Shown here in pieces: positions 8,945-17,416 of a stretch of DNA of 34,026 nt (positions within the stretch are counted from its first letter, which is position 1; the number at the start of each line of letters is the position of its first letter). The notes beneath the pieces are model-generated. The model did not search any database. It saw only the letters and a program-made list of their open reading frames with translations, and was not told the origin of the DNA. This DNA is from CAZCCV01 sp964497515 (GTDB taxonomy: Bacteria; Armatimonadota; UBA5829; DTLH01): assembly GCA_964497515.1 (NCBI GenBank), contig CAZCCV010000028.1:1-34026 (forward strand). Reading direction: 5' to 3'. Made by a program: the position numbers and the translations under genes.

Positions 8945-9573
8945 TTCTCGTGAAGACCCTCGTGGTCGGTCCGTTAGGAGCCAACTGTTACATCGTAGTC
9001 GATGAGTCCACTAGGAATGCAATTGTAATCGACCCCGGCGACGAAGCAGATAGAATAGAACGAGCCATCCATTTAGCAGATGCCAAGCTCCAGCACATTG
9101 TATTAACTCACGGACACCCCGACCACACTTTTGCTGCAGGTGACCTTGGGCAGCGCTTCGACGGCGCAAATGTGCTTATGCACAAAGCAGATTTGTCGCA
9201 GCTTGATGATAATCTCGATCTAGTAGCCATGTTCTACGATATGGAGAGTTACATACCTCCAGAGTACGGAACCAGTCTGGCAGATGGCGACGAATTGAGC
9301 GTCGGCAGTAGCAAGTTCAAAGTCATTCATACTCCCGGTCACACCCCGGGCGGTGTATGCCTATATGGTGAGAACGCAGTCTTCACCGGCGACACTCTTT
9401 TTGCAAGAGGTATTGGCCGCACCGATTTGCCTGGAGGTTCGTATCCCAATTTGATCAGTTCCATTCGCGAAAGACTTCTGGTTCTGCCGGAAGACACCGT
9501 TGTATATCCCGGCCACGGAGAGGTCTCAACGATAGGTATCGAACGAGAGCAGAGCCCATGGGTAGTCACTTAA
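8941..9573 (+). CDS. MBL-fold metallo-hydrolase (glyoxalase II-like)
   Basis: This is a metallo-beta-lactamase-fold hydrolase of 210 residues, of the short glyoxalase II-like (YcbL) type. The metal-binding motifs are all visible: THGHPDHTFAAG (HxHxDH), HTPGHTPGGVCLY, FTGDTLFARGIGRTDLPGG with the bridging Asp, and the terminal VYPGHG. The start is the ATG at 8941 because it forms an ATGA overlap with the TPR gene; a TTG at 8932 is an alternative but less likely. Family members hydrolyse thioesters such as S-lactoylglutathione, though the physiological substrate here cannot be read from the sequence. It is the last gene of the left-hand operon. Confidence 0.92.
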   Translation: MILVKTLVVGPLGANCYIVVDESTRNAIVIDPGDEADRIERAIHLADAKLQHIVLTHGHPDHTFAAGDLGQRFDGANVLMHKADLSQLDDNLDLVAMFYDMESYIPPEYGTSLADGDELSVGSSKFKVIHTPGHTPGGVCLYGENAVFTGDTLFARGIGRTDLPGGSYPNLISSIRERLLVLPEDTVVYPGHGEVSTIGIEREQSPWVVT

Positions 9574-9705
9574 TTAACCTGTTTCCGAACCTTTCTGCGA
9601 TACAGCCTTAACATAACAGATGACATACCAAGGATTCTACACAGCAAGTGTTTAAATGGATAATATATCCCTAACAAATGGGAAATCTAATGCAAGGAGT
9701 CGCAA

Positions 9706-12528
9706 TTGAAGTCCAGCTCTCTTCTCATCCTGCTCGGCGTGCTTGCAATAGCACAGTTCGCCGGGGCAGCAGATGCGCAGCCAACGTGTGCTACCGCCTG
9801 GTTCACACAAGCTGTGATCGAAAACAGCGTTCAAACGGCCAAACCCGTCAATGCGCTTCCCGAGGCTCCCGGTACTGCCGGGAAGGGAGTAATCCTTACA
9901 AAGCCTATCGCCATCGAGAATCCAGTTTTGAGCCAAAAGACTGGTTACATCTCGTTCTGGATCAAACCGAACTGGAACGGCAACGATGGCAAAAGGCACG
10001 TCATTCTTAGAATCGGCGATCCGACAACGAACGGTTTGATTCTGGAGAAATCACCTGAAAACATGCTCCGCTATCTAATGGCGAGCCCGAAAAAGGTTAC
10101 GGCTTCCCGTGCTGATGTGTCACATTGGAAAGCCGGAGAATGGCATCAGGTAGCTATCTCTTGGTATCACCTCAACAAAAGACCCATTGGCCTTCCACTC
10201 TGGATCGACAAGACCGCAGTAGATGGTTCCGTCGCCGGTGCCAACGAGTTCCTGAACCCTGCAACTATGGAGGATACTCAACTTTGGATTGGCGACAAGT
10301 CCTCGGATGCAGTTATCGATGAACTCATTATGCGCAACGATTTTGAGGCCGACAAAGGTCAGCTCGAGACTGTCTGGCGGGATTATTTCCGAACCGCTCC
10401 ATACACAAAGATTCGCATCAATCCCGATTCCTGTCGTGTACCTTCCGACAAGCGTGTGCTGAAAGGTTACAAAAAGCAGTTCGGTATGGATGCGCTCGGC
10501 CACGACGGATGGAAAATGATAACCGCTAATGAGGTTCGATATCATACGTGGGCAGATTTCGATGCCAAACCTTTCATCAAATGGTCTACTTCAAACCCCA
10601 AAATAGCTACTGTAGATGAAAACGGCCTGGTGACTGGTGTAGAACTCGGCAAGTGCAAGCTCATCGCAGAGATGCGAGGGATGAAGAGCACATATAACAT
10701 TGAGGTCGCCTCTGCCGACCAGCCTGATCTGGACTTGTTGTGGGTCGAAGTCCTGCCGCGGTACAAGTGGCAGGATCAGAAAGACAGACACGCACCCGGT
10801 GACACAGTTACCGCCGTTGCCCACATCGAGAACTACGGATTCCAGCCTGTTCCTGCAGGTACGGTAGTACGATTTGAGCTCTTCAACGAAATGAACGACA
10901 ACTATGTTCTCGACAAAAACGAGATGAAGCCCGTTGAAGTGCAGGAAAAGATCATTGATCAAGTGCTGAACCCGAGAGATGCAGTAACCGTTGAGTTTAG
11001 ATGGACCTGGCCTGCAAACCCGCAGTGGTTCAGAGTTACAGTAGACCCGGATAACAAGGTTCCTGAGCTCTGCGAGGCGAACAACCAGATCACCGACCTT
11101 ACAATATCTCGACCACTGCGTATGGCCTATGTGCCCGAGCAGATGGAAGGATTCTACAATAACAAACAGATCAACCATATAGGTTCTTTCAGCCAGTTCG
11201 ACTGGATGAATGCTCAGAAGCTCAGGTTCGATCTTCTGGTTCGCGAAACAGTGCTTCCCGAGACGAGTCCGGTAGGCATTAAAGATTCGTATCGTGTCGA
11301 TATGGTCTACACAATGCTCTATCCGAATAATGTCTCTAAATGGCAGGAAGAGCCCTTCATCAAGTATATGGACTACTATGACGGTGGATTCCCGTACAAT
11401 GAGCACCTGGATATTATGGCAATCGACGTAGCTATTCTGCACGAGTTCGGCCACGTTGTTACCGCCCTTCCAGACCTCTACGGTTACCCAATGAGCAAGA
11501 AGTATGTGTATCTCAAGGATGAGAACGGCGACTACTATGCGGGCACCAATGTTCTGCCCACTATAGATGCCAGTCTTGATTGGCTGCCATTCTCCAAAGC
11601 GAACAATGTTCCCTGTGGCATAGGCGAAGTATCGCTTATGGAGGGTTGCCATCTATGGATACATCCAGCTCAGGCCGGAAATGTTCAGTACTACAGCGGG
11701 TTCCGCGGGCAGAGGTTTTGGGGTGTTCCGGGTAGAGACATTCCGCAGCGAGCCAACTACCTGCAGGTATTCGACATTAACGACGAACCGCTGACTGGCG
11801 CCGCGATTTACGTTTACCATCTCACGCAGACAGATGCCAGAGACGCCAGCACGAAGTTCTTCAGCGACAGGCCGAAGTTCATCGGTAACACCGACAGAGA
11901 AGGGCGTTATCTCTTCCCTGAGCTCACAGATGAGTCCTGGGACGATCCCGACACCGACGTTGTGGAGGGAGCCTGGCCGGTCTGGAACCCGTTCGGTAGA
12001 GCGAAGACAACAACAGGCGCGCCCCCCGACGTAGCATTTACGCCGAACGTCTGGTGCGTTGAGGGCTTGCTTCTGATCAAAATTGTTAAGGACGATCAGA
12101 TTGAGTTCGCCTGGCTTGCGCTCACCGATTTCAACCAGGAGTTCTATCGCGGTAACAATCTCGTCGGAACACAGATAATCCGCACGAACCTCTTCGATGG
12201 GCCAGGCATTACCGAAACAGTGCGCCCGGTTATTCCGGAGGCAATCCAGAAAGTGAATCTGAAGCCTGTGGCAGTCGCTCCTGAGAAGTTAACTGTCAAG
12301 AAGGGTGAGGCGTTCACAATCGACGGCTCCAAGTCGTACGACCCTGAGAATCAGCCATTGATCTACCATTGGAACCGTCGCGGTCGAGGAGTCGACATTG
12401 GCAAGGCTGATGGATCAACACTAGAGTGTACAGCAACAGCGGCCGGCCAGACCGAGATTGTGTTCTGGGTTAACGATGGACTCCGCGTTAGCGAGCCTCG
12501 TGTTATCGCCGTAACAATCGAGGAATAG
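9706..12528 (+). CDS. large exported multidomain protein, zincin/CARDB type (paralogue 1)
   Basis: A TTG start at 9706 with AAGGAGT 5 nt upstream gives 940 residues. A signal peptide (1-22) is followed by a LamG/concanavalin-like domain (about 28-225), a Big-like domain (about 240-335, IATVDENGLVTG), and a CARDB-like domain (about 341-466, ending in VDPDNKVPELCEANN). A zincin-like domain then carries HEFGH at 579-583, LPDLYGYP from 588 and a possible Met-turn at SLMEG (642-646). A carboxypeptidase-regulatory-like domain (about 685-810) and a PKD-like domain (about 845-940, DGSKSYDPENQPLIY) close the chain. It may be an exported M6-like peptidase. However, the spacing HExxH-x6-D lacks the M6 Gly and has one extra residue, so activity is uncertain. 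The next gene is its close paralogue. Confidence 0.82.
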   Translation: MKSSSLLILLGVLAIAQFAGAADAQPTCATAWFTQAVIENSVQTAKPVNALPEAPGTAGKGVILTKPIAIENPVLSQKTGYISFWIKPNWNGNDGKRHVILRIGDPTTNGLILEKSPENMLRYLMASPKKVTASRADVSHWKAGEWHQVAISWYHLNKRPIGLPLWIDKTAVDGSVAGANEFLNPATMEDTQLWIGDKSSDAVIDELIMRNDFEADKGQLETVWRDYFRTAPYTKIRINPDSCRVPSDKRVLKGYKKQFGMDALGHDGWKMITANEVRYHTWADFDAKPFIKWSTSNPKIATVDENGLVTGVELGKCKLIAEMRGMKSTYNIEVASADQPDLDLLWVEVLPRYKWQDQKDRHAPGDTVTAVAHIENYGFQPVPAGTVVRFELFNEMNDNYVLDKNEMKPVEVQEKIIDQVLNPRDAVTVEFRWTWPANPQWFRVTVDPDNKVPELCEANNQITDLTISRPLRMAYVPEQMEGFYNNKQINHIGSFSQFDWMNAQKLRFDLLVRETVLPETSPVGIKDSYRVDMVYTMLYPNNVSKWQEEPFIKYMDYYDGGFPYNEHLDIMAIDVAILHEFGHVVTALPDLYGYPMSKKYVYLKDENGDYYAGTNVLPTIDASLDWLPFSKANNVPCGIGEVSLMEGCHLWIHPAQAGNVQYYSGFRGQRFWGVPGRDIPQRANYLQVFDINDEPLTGAAIYVYHLTQTDARDASTKFFSDRPKFIGNTDREGRYLFPELTDESWDDPDTDVVEGAWPVWNPFGRAKTTTGAPPDVAFTPNVWCVEGLLLIKIVKDDQIEFAWLALTDFNQEFYRGNNLVGTQIIRTNLFDGPGITETVRPVIPEAIQKVNLKPVAVAPEKLTVKKGEAFTIDGSKSYDPENQPLIYHWNRRGRGVDIGKADGSTLECTATAAGQTEIVFWVNDGLRVSEPRVIAVTIEE

Positions 12529-12545
12529 CCGCAAAACTCGTTCTG

Positions 12546-12571
12546 TGGGGCAGAGATTCTTCTCTGCCCCA
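12546..12571 (+). terminator. hairpin after paralogue 1
   Basis: TGGGGCAGAGA (12546-12556) and TCTCTGCCCCA (12561-12571) form a perfect 11-bp stem with a TTCT loop, 18 bp after the stop. Only a weak T-rich stretch follows. It is probably a transcription terminator or an mRNA 3'-end stabiliser between the two paralogues. Confidence 0.6.
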
Positions 12572-12730
12572 ACTGTTATTCTCTCAATATCCTCATCAAT
12601 AATCGTTCCCCAACCTTTCTCTGCCGGAAAAGCGGAGGATAGCCGCCACCGTTTGTGCAAGTGTAATCTGTGACACTCCGCCTGAAGCACCCACTGGCGG
12701 AGAATGGTCGAAAGACAAAGGAGTTGTCAG

Positions 12731-15523
12731 ATGAAGTATTCTATCCTCATCACGCTGCTAGCAATCCTCGTAGCCCCTCAAATTGTAACAGCAGATGCAC
12801 CCGGAATTGCTACTGCGTGGTTCACTCAGGCACAAATTGAAGGAAGCGTCGCAACACCAAAGCCTCCTGATACGCTTCCGGCAGTGCCAGGCACTTTTGG
12901 CAGTGGTGTGTCGCTCACCAGACCCGTAGGTGTTGAAAACCCGGTGCTAAACCAGAAGATCGGCAGCATCGGTTTTTGGATTAAACCCAACTGGAACGGT
13001 AACGACGGAAAGCGCCGTGTAATGCTACGAATTGGCGATCCGACGACAAACGGGTTGTTGGTGGAAAAGTCGGCCGAGAATATGCTGCGCTACGTCATGG
13101 CGAGCCCCAACAAGGTCACGGTGTCTCGTGCTGATGTATCTGCTTGGAAGGCTGGAGAATGGCACCACATCGTTGTAGGATGGTTCGATAGAGATGATCG
13201 GCCGCTCGGCCTGCCGCTATGGATAGACAAGGTAGCAGTAGATGGTCCGATTGCTGGAGGTAACGAGTTCTTGAATCCAGAGACTATGCCAGACAGCAAA
13301 GTCTACATAGGCGACGAATCGTCGGATGCGGCTATGGACGAGTTGGTTTTCCGCAACACGTTCAAAACAGAAGGGTCAACGGTTATGCTTAACTCAGTCT
13401 ACCGTGATTACTTCGCTACCGCTCCATTTACGAAGATTGCAATAGATCCAAATGCGTGCGATGTGCCGTCCGACCTACGAGTTGTAAACCGATGCCCCAA
13501 GCAATTCGGGATGAGGGCGATGCTGGAAGACAAAATGGTTCGCATCACCGAAAACGTTCAAGGCTACAGCAACTGGACTGATTTTGATGCTAAGCCTTTC
13601 ATCAAGTGGACAACGACTAACGACAAAGTGGCGACTGTCGACAAGAACGGCAAGGTAACAGGTCAATCGGTAGGAAAGTGCAAGCTAATCGCCGAGTTCA
13701 GGGGAATGAGGGACACCTACAATCTTGAAGTGATCTCAGTCGACCAACCAGATTTGGATCTATACCTGGTCGAGCGCCTTCCGCGTCGTTCATCGAATAG
13801 CGGAAAGTGGTGGCCTGAGGCAGGTGAGCGCGTTCAGTCGGTTGCCCACATAGCTAATTTTGGCTACAAGGATGTTCCGGCAGGGGCGGTTGTGCGCTTC
13901 GAACTGATTCCCGACAAAAACGGCAACTTCAGGCTCGATTCGGATGAAAAGCCGGTTCTCGTCGAGGAACAGGTGATCAGCAAAACACTGAAGCCGAGAG
14001 AAGAAGAGACAGTCACTTTCACCTGGTCGTGGCCTGAAGATTCTGTTTGGGTGCGGGTGACGGTTGATCCCGACAACAAGATAGCTGAACTCTGCGAAGC
14101 CAACAACGAACGATGCGAGCTGAACACAGCGCGTGCGCAGCGCTGGGGATACAAAGAGGTCGTTTTAGACGACGATTACAATAACAAGAAGATCAATATG
14201 GTTGGTTCGTTCAGCTATTTCGATTGGTTCAATGCACAGGCTCATCGGGTGACCTTGATGTTGCAGGATGCAGTCTATCCAACTACCAGTCCAGTTGGTG
14301 TGAAGGACGCAATCCGCACCGATAATTTCTACAAGCTACTAACGGATGACTTCGATAGTGAACCATATGGCAAAGACAGTCCGTACTACGATGGCGGCTT
14401 TCCTGTAATCGATTTGAAATCAGGAGACCAGTTGGTCATAAATCCTGGGCTGGTACACGAATACGGGCACTGTTGCATCGCCCTGCCGGATCTCTACGGC
14501 TATCCGGTGAAGAAAGACAATGTATTGCTTCGAGATAAAAATGGCGAGTTGTATGCGGGTGGCGTTTTGCTTCCGGAAGTCACCAGAGATAACCTGATGT
14601 ATTCTACCGCACAGAATATCCCGTGTGGCGGAGGTTACTCTCCGCTGATGGACTACTGTCATATGTGGCTCCATCCGGCACACGCGGGCCAAGTGCAGTA
14701 TTTCGCCGGATACAGGGGCGAGAAGTTCTGGGGAACCCAGGGAAGGCTTATTCCGAGCCTCGGACACGTGCTGCAGGTGTTCGATATCGATGACAAACCG
14801 TTGGTGGGTGCCGCTGTTTATGTGTATCACGTCTGTCAGACCAACTGCCAGGATGCCGGCACAAAGTACTTCCCAGACAGGCCGAAGTTTATGGGAAATA
14901 CGGACAGGGAGGGCAGGTTCGTCTTCCCCAACAAGACCGATGAAACCTGGGATGATGCCGATACTGATGATGTAGAAGGTGCGATGGATGTGTGGAATCC
15001 ATTCGGACGGGCTAAGACCGATACAGCATTTACACCGAACGTCTGGTCTGTAGAAGGACTTCTGCTTCTCAAAATAGTCTCGGGAGATCAAACGGAGTTC
15101 CATTGGCTGCCCATGACTGAGATGAACGAGGCCTTCTTTAGAGGTGAGAGAATTAGAGGCGTTTACACCAAACGCACCAATCTTGCTTCAACAGGGCAGA
15201 TAACTCCGCTGGTCAAACCAACTATCCCGGAGGCCACAAAGACGACGAACCTGAAGCCAGTAGCTGTGGCTCCGAAAGAGCTGACGGTTAAGTGTGGCGA
15301 GCAGTTTGTTATAGATGGCTCGAGGAGTTACGACCCCGAAGGTCAGCCTCTCATCTATCGTTGGGGAGAGAAGGAAGGTTGGCTGAAGGTCGATCTTTCG
15401 ACGGATTCCAGATGCGTTGTCACCGCTCCAGCAAAACCGGGTGTTGTGGAATATCGCCTGTATGTTTTGGATGGTTTGAGGGTGAGTGATCCGGTGACAA
15501 TAAAAGTGAATGTGGTTGAATAA
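12731..15523 (+). CDS. large exported multidomain protein, zincin/CARDB type (paralogue 2)
   Basis: An ATG at 12731 with AAAGGAG (12717-12723) seven nt upstream gives 930 residues; the upstream GTG at 12704 precedes that site and is rejected. The protein parallels paralogue 1 along its whole length, with roughly two-thirds identity in the LamG block by eye. It has a signal peptide, LamG-like domain, Big-like domain (VATVDKNGKVTG), CARDB-like domain (VDPDNKIAELCEANN), a zincin-like core with HEYGH at 576-580 and ALPDLYGYP, a Met-containing SPLMDYCHMW, a carboxypeptidase-regulatory-like segment and a C-terminal PKD-like domain (DGSRSYDPEGQPLIY). The pair arose by tandem duplication. The separate ribosome binding site, signal peptide and intervening hairpin suggest that each is expressed independently. 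The substrate or partner is unknown. Confidence 0.82.
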   Translation: MKYSILITLLAILVAPQIVTADAPGIATAWFTQAQIEGSVATPKPPDTLPAVPGTFGSGVSLTRPVGVENPVLNQKIGSIGFWIKPNWNGNDGKRRVMLRIGDPTTNGLLVEKSAENMLRYVMASPNKVTVSRADVSAWKAGEWHHIVVGWFDRDDRPLGLPLWIDKVAVDGPIAGGNEFLNPETMPDSKVYIGDESSDAAMDELVFRNTFKTEGSTVMLNSVYRDYFATAPFTKIAIDPNACDVPSDLRVVNRCPKQFGMRAMLEDKMVRITENVQGYSNWTDFDAKPFIKWTTTNDKVATVDKNGKVTGQSVGKCKLIAEFRGMRDTYNLEVISVDQPDLDLYLVERLPRRSSNSGKWWPEAGERVQSVAHIANFGYKDVPAGAVVRFELIPDKNGNFRLDSDEKPVLVEEQVISKTLKPREEETVTFTWSWPEDSVWVRVTVDPDNKIAELCEANNERCELNTARAQRWGYKEVVLDDDYNNKKINMVGSFSYFDWFNAQAHRVTLMLQDAVYPTTSPVGVKDAIRTDNFYKLLTDDFDSEPYGKDSPYYDGGFPVIDLKSGDQLVINPGLVHEYGHCCIALPDLYGYPVKKDNVLLRDKNGELYAGGVLLPEVTRDNLMYSTAQNIPCGGGYSPLMDYCHMWLHPAHAGQVQYFAGYRGEKFWGTQGRLIPSLGHVLQVFDIDDKPLVGAAVYVYHVCQTNCQDAGTKYFPDRPKFMGNTDREGRFVFPNKTDETWDDADTDDVEGAMDVWNPFGRAKTDTAFTPNVWSVEGLLLLKIVSGDQTEFHWLPMTEMNEAFFRGERIRGVYTKRTNLASTGQITPLVKPTIPEATKTTNLKPVAVAPKELTVKCGEQFVIDGSRSYDPEGQPLIYRWGEKEGWLKVDLSTDSRCVVTAPAKPGVVEYRLYVLDGLRVSDPVTIKVNVVE

Positions 15524-15535
15524 CCCGTAATGGGC

Positions 15536-15570
15536 GAGGTCGTCTCAGAATCTGTTTCTGAGACGGCCTC
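15536..15570 (+). terminator. strong hairpin after paralogue 2
   Basis: GAGGTCGTCTCAGAA (15536-15550) pairs with TTCTGAGACGGCCTC (15556-15570): 15 bp with one G-T wobble and a 5-nt loop, starting 13 bp after the stop. No U-run follows. It probably ends the paralogue 2 transcript. The minus-strand small ORF ends just beyond it, so it may serve both directions. Confidence 0.65.
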
Positions 15571-15584
15571 TCTGCAAAAACTCC

Positions 15585-15773
15585 CTACTGCAGGCGCAGT
15601 CTGTTCAGCAACTCATTTGGAACACAGGCTTGGAACCTTGATACGAATGATAATAGCGTTCTGTTAACATTCCTAACCTGGTCGAACACATCCAAAGGAA
15701 TCTGAACAGCGACTACCTGCCCACTTCGTGGAAACAGGAGTTCGACGCGCTTCGTGAGCTGCATCTTAGTCAC
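15585..15773 (-). CDS. small hypothetical protein
   Basis: A 62-residue ORF on the minus strand starts at GTG 15773. AAGGAG (15781-15786 on the complement) lies exactly 7 nt upstream, a placement that argues against a chance ORF. The product begins MTKMQLTKRVELLFPRSG and continues with VVAVQIPLDVFDQVRNVN. It has a basic N-terminus, no signal peptide, no membrane segment and a single Cys. An internal ATG four codons in could also serve as start. I do not recognise the family. It is convergent with the large exported paralogue and divergent from the trpB-like gene. Confidence 0.45.
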   Translation of the reverse strand: MTKMQLTKRVELLFPRSGQVVAVQIPLDVFDQVRNVNRTLLSFVSRFQACVPNELLNRLRLQ

Positions 15774-15953
15774 CTGCCTTCTCCTTTTCAGTTGTCAGGT
15801 ATGAGCCGGAATGTACTTGCGGCAGCTTCATATTCGGCATTTTTGCTCTATATCTTCAGCAGCCAGTCTTTCCGACTACATCTCTAAGACGATAGAAGAT
15901 GCCTAGTTGTTCCCAGTTGTGTTACTAGTTTTCTGCAACATTTTTCTCCTTAC
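15774..15953. other. intergenic region, nothing recognised
   Basis: The stretch between the small minus-strand ORF and the trpB promoter holds no ORF, repeat or RNA family that I can recognise beyond the ribosome binding site of the small ORF. The trpB leader that follows (about 15990-16062) has a five-codon ATG...TAG mini-ORF without Trp codons, so it does not look like a trp attenuator. Confidence 0.4.
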
Positions 15954-15983
15954 TTCCCAAGCACAGATGAGTTTGTGTATAAT
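15954..15983 (+). promoter_or_regulatory. promoter of trpB2
   Basis: A perfect TATAAT (15978-15983) is preceded by TTCCCA (15954-15959, four of six matches) at 18 bp. Transcription would start near 15990 and give a leader of about 70 nt ahead of the trpB-like gene. Confidence 0.5.
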
Positions 15984-16062
15984 GCTAGTTGTGGAGTAAC
16001 GATGGAGGACGCTACTTAGCCGCCGTCGTCCGCAAGCAAAACGGAGATAAGGAGAGTCTTTC

Positions 16063-17358
16063 ATGCAACAACGTCAGTTTTTGCTGGAACAGAAGGACAT
16101 TCCGCGGCAATGGTACAATATCGTTGCGGATCTTCCTGTTCCGCCCGACCCGCCGCTTCACCCCGCTACCAAAGAGCCCGCAACAGCGCAGGATCTATCT
16201 GCAATATTCTGCGACAGCGTTATCGAACAAGAGGTTAGTGGCGAGCGGTGGATAGATATTCCCGAAGCGGTCTTAGATGGCCTTTGCCAGTGGCGACCTA
16301 GCCCGCTTTACCGTGCTATCAGGCTCGAGCAAGAGCTCAAAACCCCTGCAAAGATTTACTATAAGTACGAGGGGGCAAGCCCTGTCGGCAGCCACAAACT
16401 GAACACGGCGCTAGCGCAGGCTTACTACAACAAAAAGGACGGAATCACTCGACTCGCCACCGAGACAGGTGCTGGTCAGTGGGGCTGTGCACTATCGCTG
16501 GCCTGTAGCATTTTTGGCCTTGAGTGCACTGTATATATGGTTCGCGTAAGCTATCAGCAGAAGCCATATCGCAAGTCTATGATGCAGACTTTTGGTGCGA
16601 CTATCTACCCGAGTCCGAGCTCGCAGACGGAGTTTGGCAAGAAGGTGCTTGCAGAGAAACCTGATACCCCAGGCAGTCTTGGGATAGCCATTAGCGAAGC
16701 GCTCGAAGATACTGTGAATAACAAGGGAGTGAAATACTCGCTTGGAAGCGTCTCGAATCACGTTCTGTTGCATCAAACAGTCATTGGGCTGGAGTGCAAA
16801 AAGCAGATGGAGATGGCCGGAGACTATCCGGACGTGGTAGTTGGCTGTGTGGGCGGCGGAAGCAACTTTGCTGGGGTTGCGTTCCCATTCCTTGCCGACA
16901 AAATAGCAGGCAAAGAGCTGCGAGCAGTAGCTGTGGAGCCGACATCCTGCCCTACACTTACAAAGGGCGAGTTCAGATATGACTTTGGTGACACAGCGCA
17001 GATGACACCTCTGTTCAAGATGTACACTCTTGGAAGTAGTTTCATACCGCCCGGTATCCACGCTGGCGGACTCCGATATCACGGAATGGCGCCACTTGTG
17101 AGCCTGTGCTACGATCAGGGGTTAATCGAGGCTGTTGCCTATCCGCAGATCGACGTCTTCGCTGCTGCGATTCAGTTTGCGAGAGCGGAAGGAATAATTC
17201 CAGCTCCCGAGTCTTCTCACGCAATCAAAGCTGCAATCGATGAGGCGTTGAAGGCCAAAGGAGAAGGCAAAGAACGAGTAATACTTGTAAACGTAAGTGG
17301 GAACGGCTACTTTGATATGTCGGCTTACGATGCGTATTTGGCTGGAGAACTCCAGTAG
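16063..17358 (+). CDS. trpB2: tryptophan synthase beta chain-like, TrpB2 type
   Basis: This PLP enzyme of 431 residues has the TrpB2 layout, with a longer N-terminus than classical TrpB (PRQWYNIVADLP, PPDPPLHP). The PLP lysine is K112 in GSHKLNTALAQAYY. The phosphate-binding loop GCVGGGSNFAG and the TETGAGQWG segment carrying the catalytic Glu are intact, and the C-terminus has NVSGNGYFDM. TrpB condenses indole with serine to make tryptophan; TrpB2 forms often occur without trpA and act as indole-salvage enzymes. No other trp gene is visible in this window, so salvage is a reasonable inference. ATG 16063 has AAGGAG (16049-16054) 8 nt upstream. The gene is monocistronic, with a promoter at 15954-15983 and a terminator at 17374-17398. 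Confidence 0.93.
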   Translation: MQQRQFLLEQKDIPRQWYNIVADLPVPPDPPLHPATKEPATAQDLSAIFCDSVIEQEVSGERWIDIPEAVLDGLCQWRPSPLYRAIRLEQELKTPAKIYYKYEGASPVGSHKLNTALAQAYYNKKDGITRLATETGAGQWGCALSLACSIFGLECTVYMVRVSYQQKPYRKSMMQTFGATIYPSPSSQTEFGKKVLAEKPDTPGSLGIAISEALEDTVNNKGVKYSLGSVSNHVLLHQTVIGLECKKQMEMAGDYPDVVVGCVGGGSNFAGVAFPFLADKIAGKELRAVAVEPTSCPTLTKGEFRYDFGDTAQMTPLFKMYTLGSSFIPPGIHAGGLRYHGMAPLVSLCYDQGLIEAVAYPQIDVFAAAIQFARAEGIIPAPESSHAIKAAIDEALKAKGEGKERVILVNVSGNGYFDMSAYDAYLAGELQ

Positions 17359-17373
17359 TCTAGTTTCTGTTTA

Positions 17374-17398
17374 GCCCCCGCCGTAAAACGGCGGGGGC
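17374..17398. terminator. intrinsic terminator of trpB2
   Basis: GCCCCCGCCGT (17374-17384) pairs perfectly with ACGGCGGGGGC (17388-17398) around an AAA loop, followed by the T-rich stretch ATTTGTTGTTG. It lies between convergent genes, 15 bp after the trpB2 stop and 18 bp from the end of the minus-strand zinc-ribbon gene. Confidence 0.85.
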
Positions 17399-17416
17399 CA
17401 TTTGTTGTTGAGAATC

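Noticed and set aside
10591..11652. 353-residue open frame on the minus strand
   Set aside because: It lies wholly inside the first large exported protein, in antisense, with no ribosome binding site or recognisable domain; the plus-strand gene has clear domains.
15990..16062. trp attenuator ahead of trpB2
   Set aside because: The only leader peptide is five codons (M-E-D-A-T) with no Trp, and no alternative hairpins with a U-run are present; a T-box was also not recognisable.
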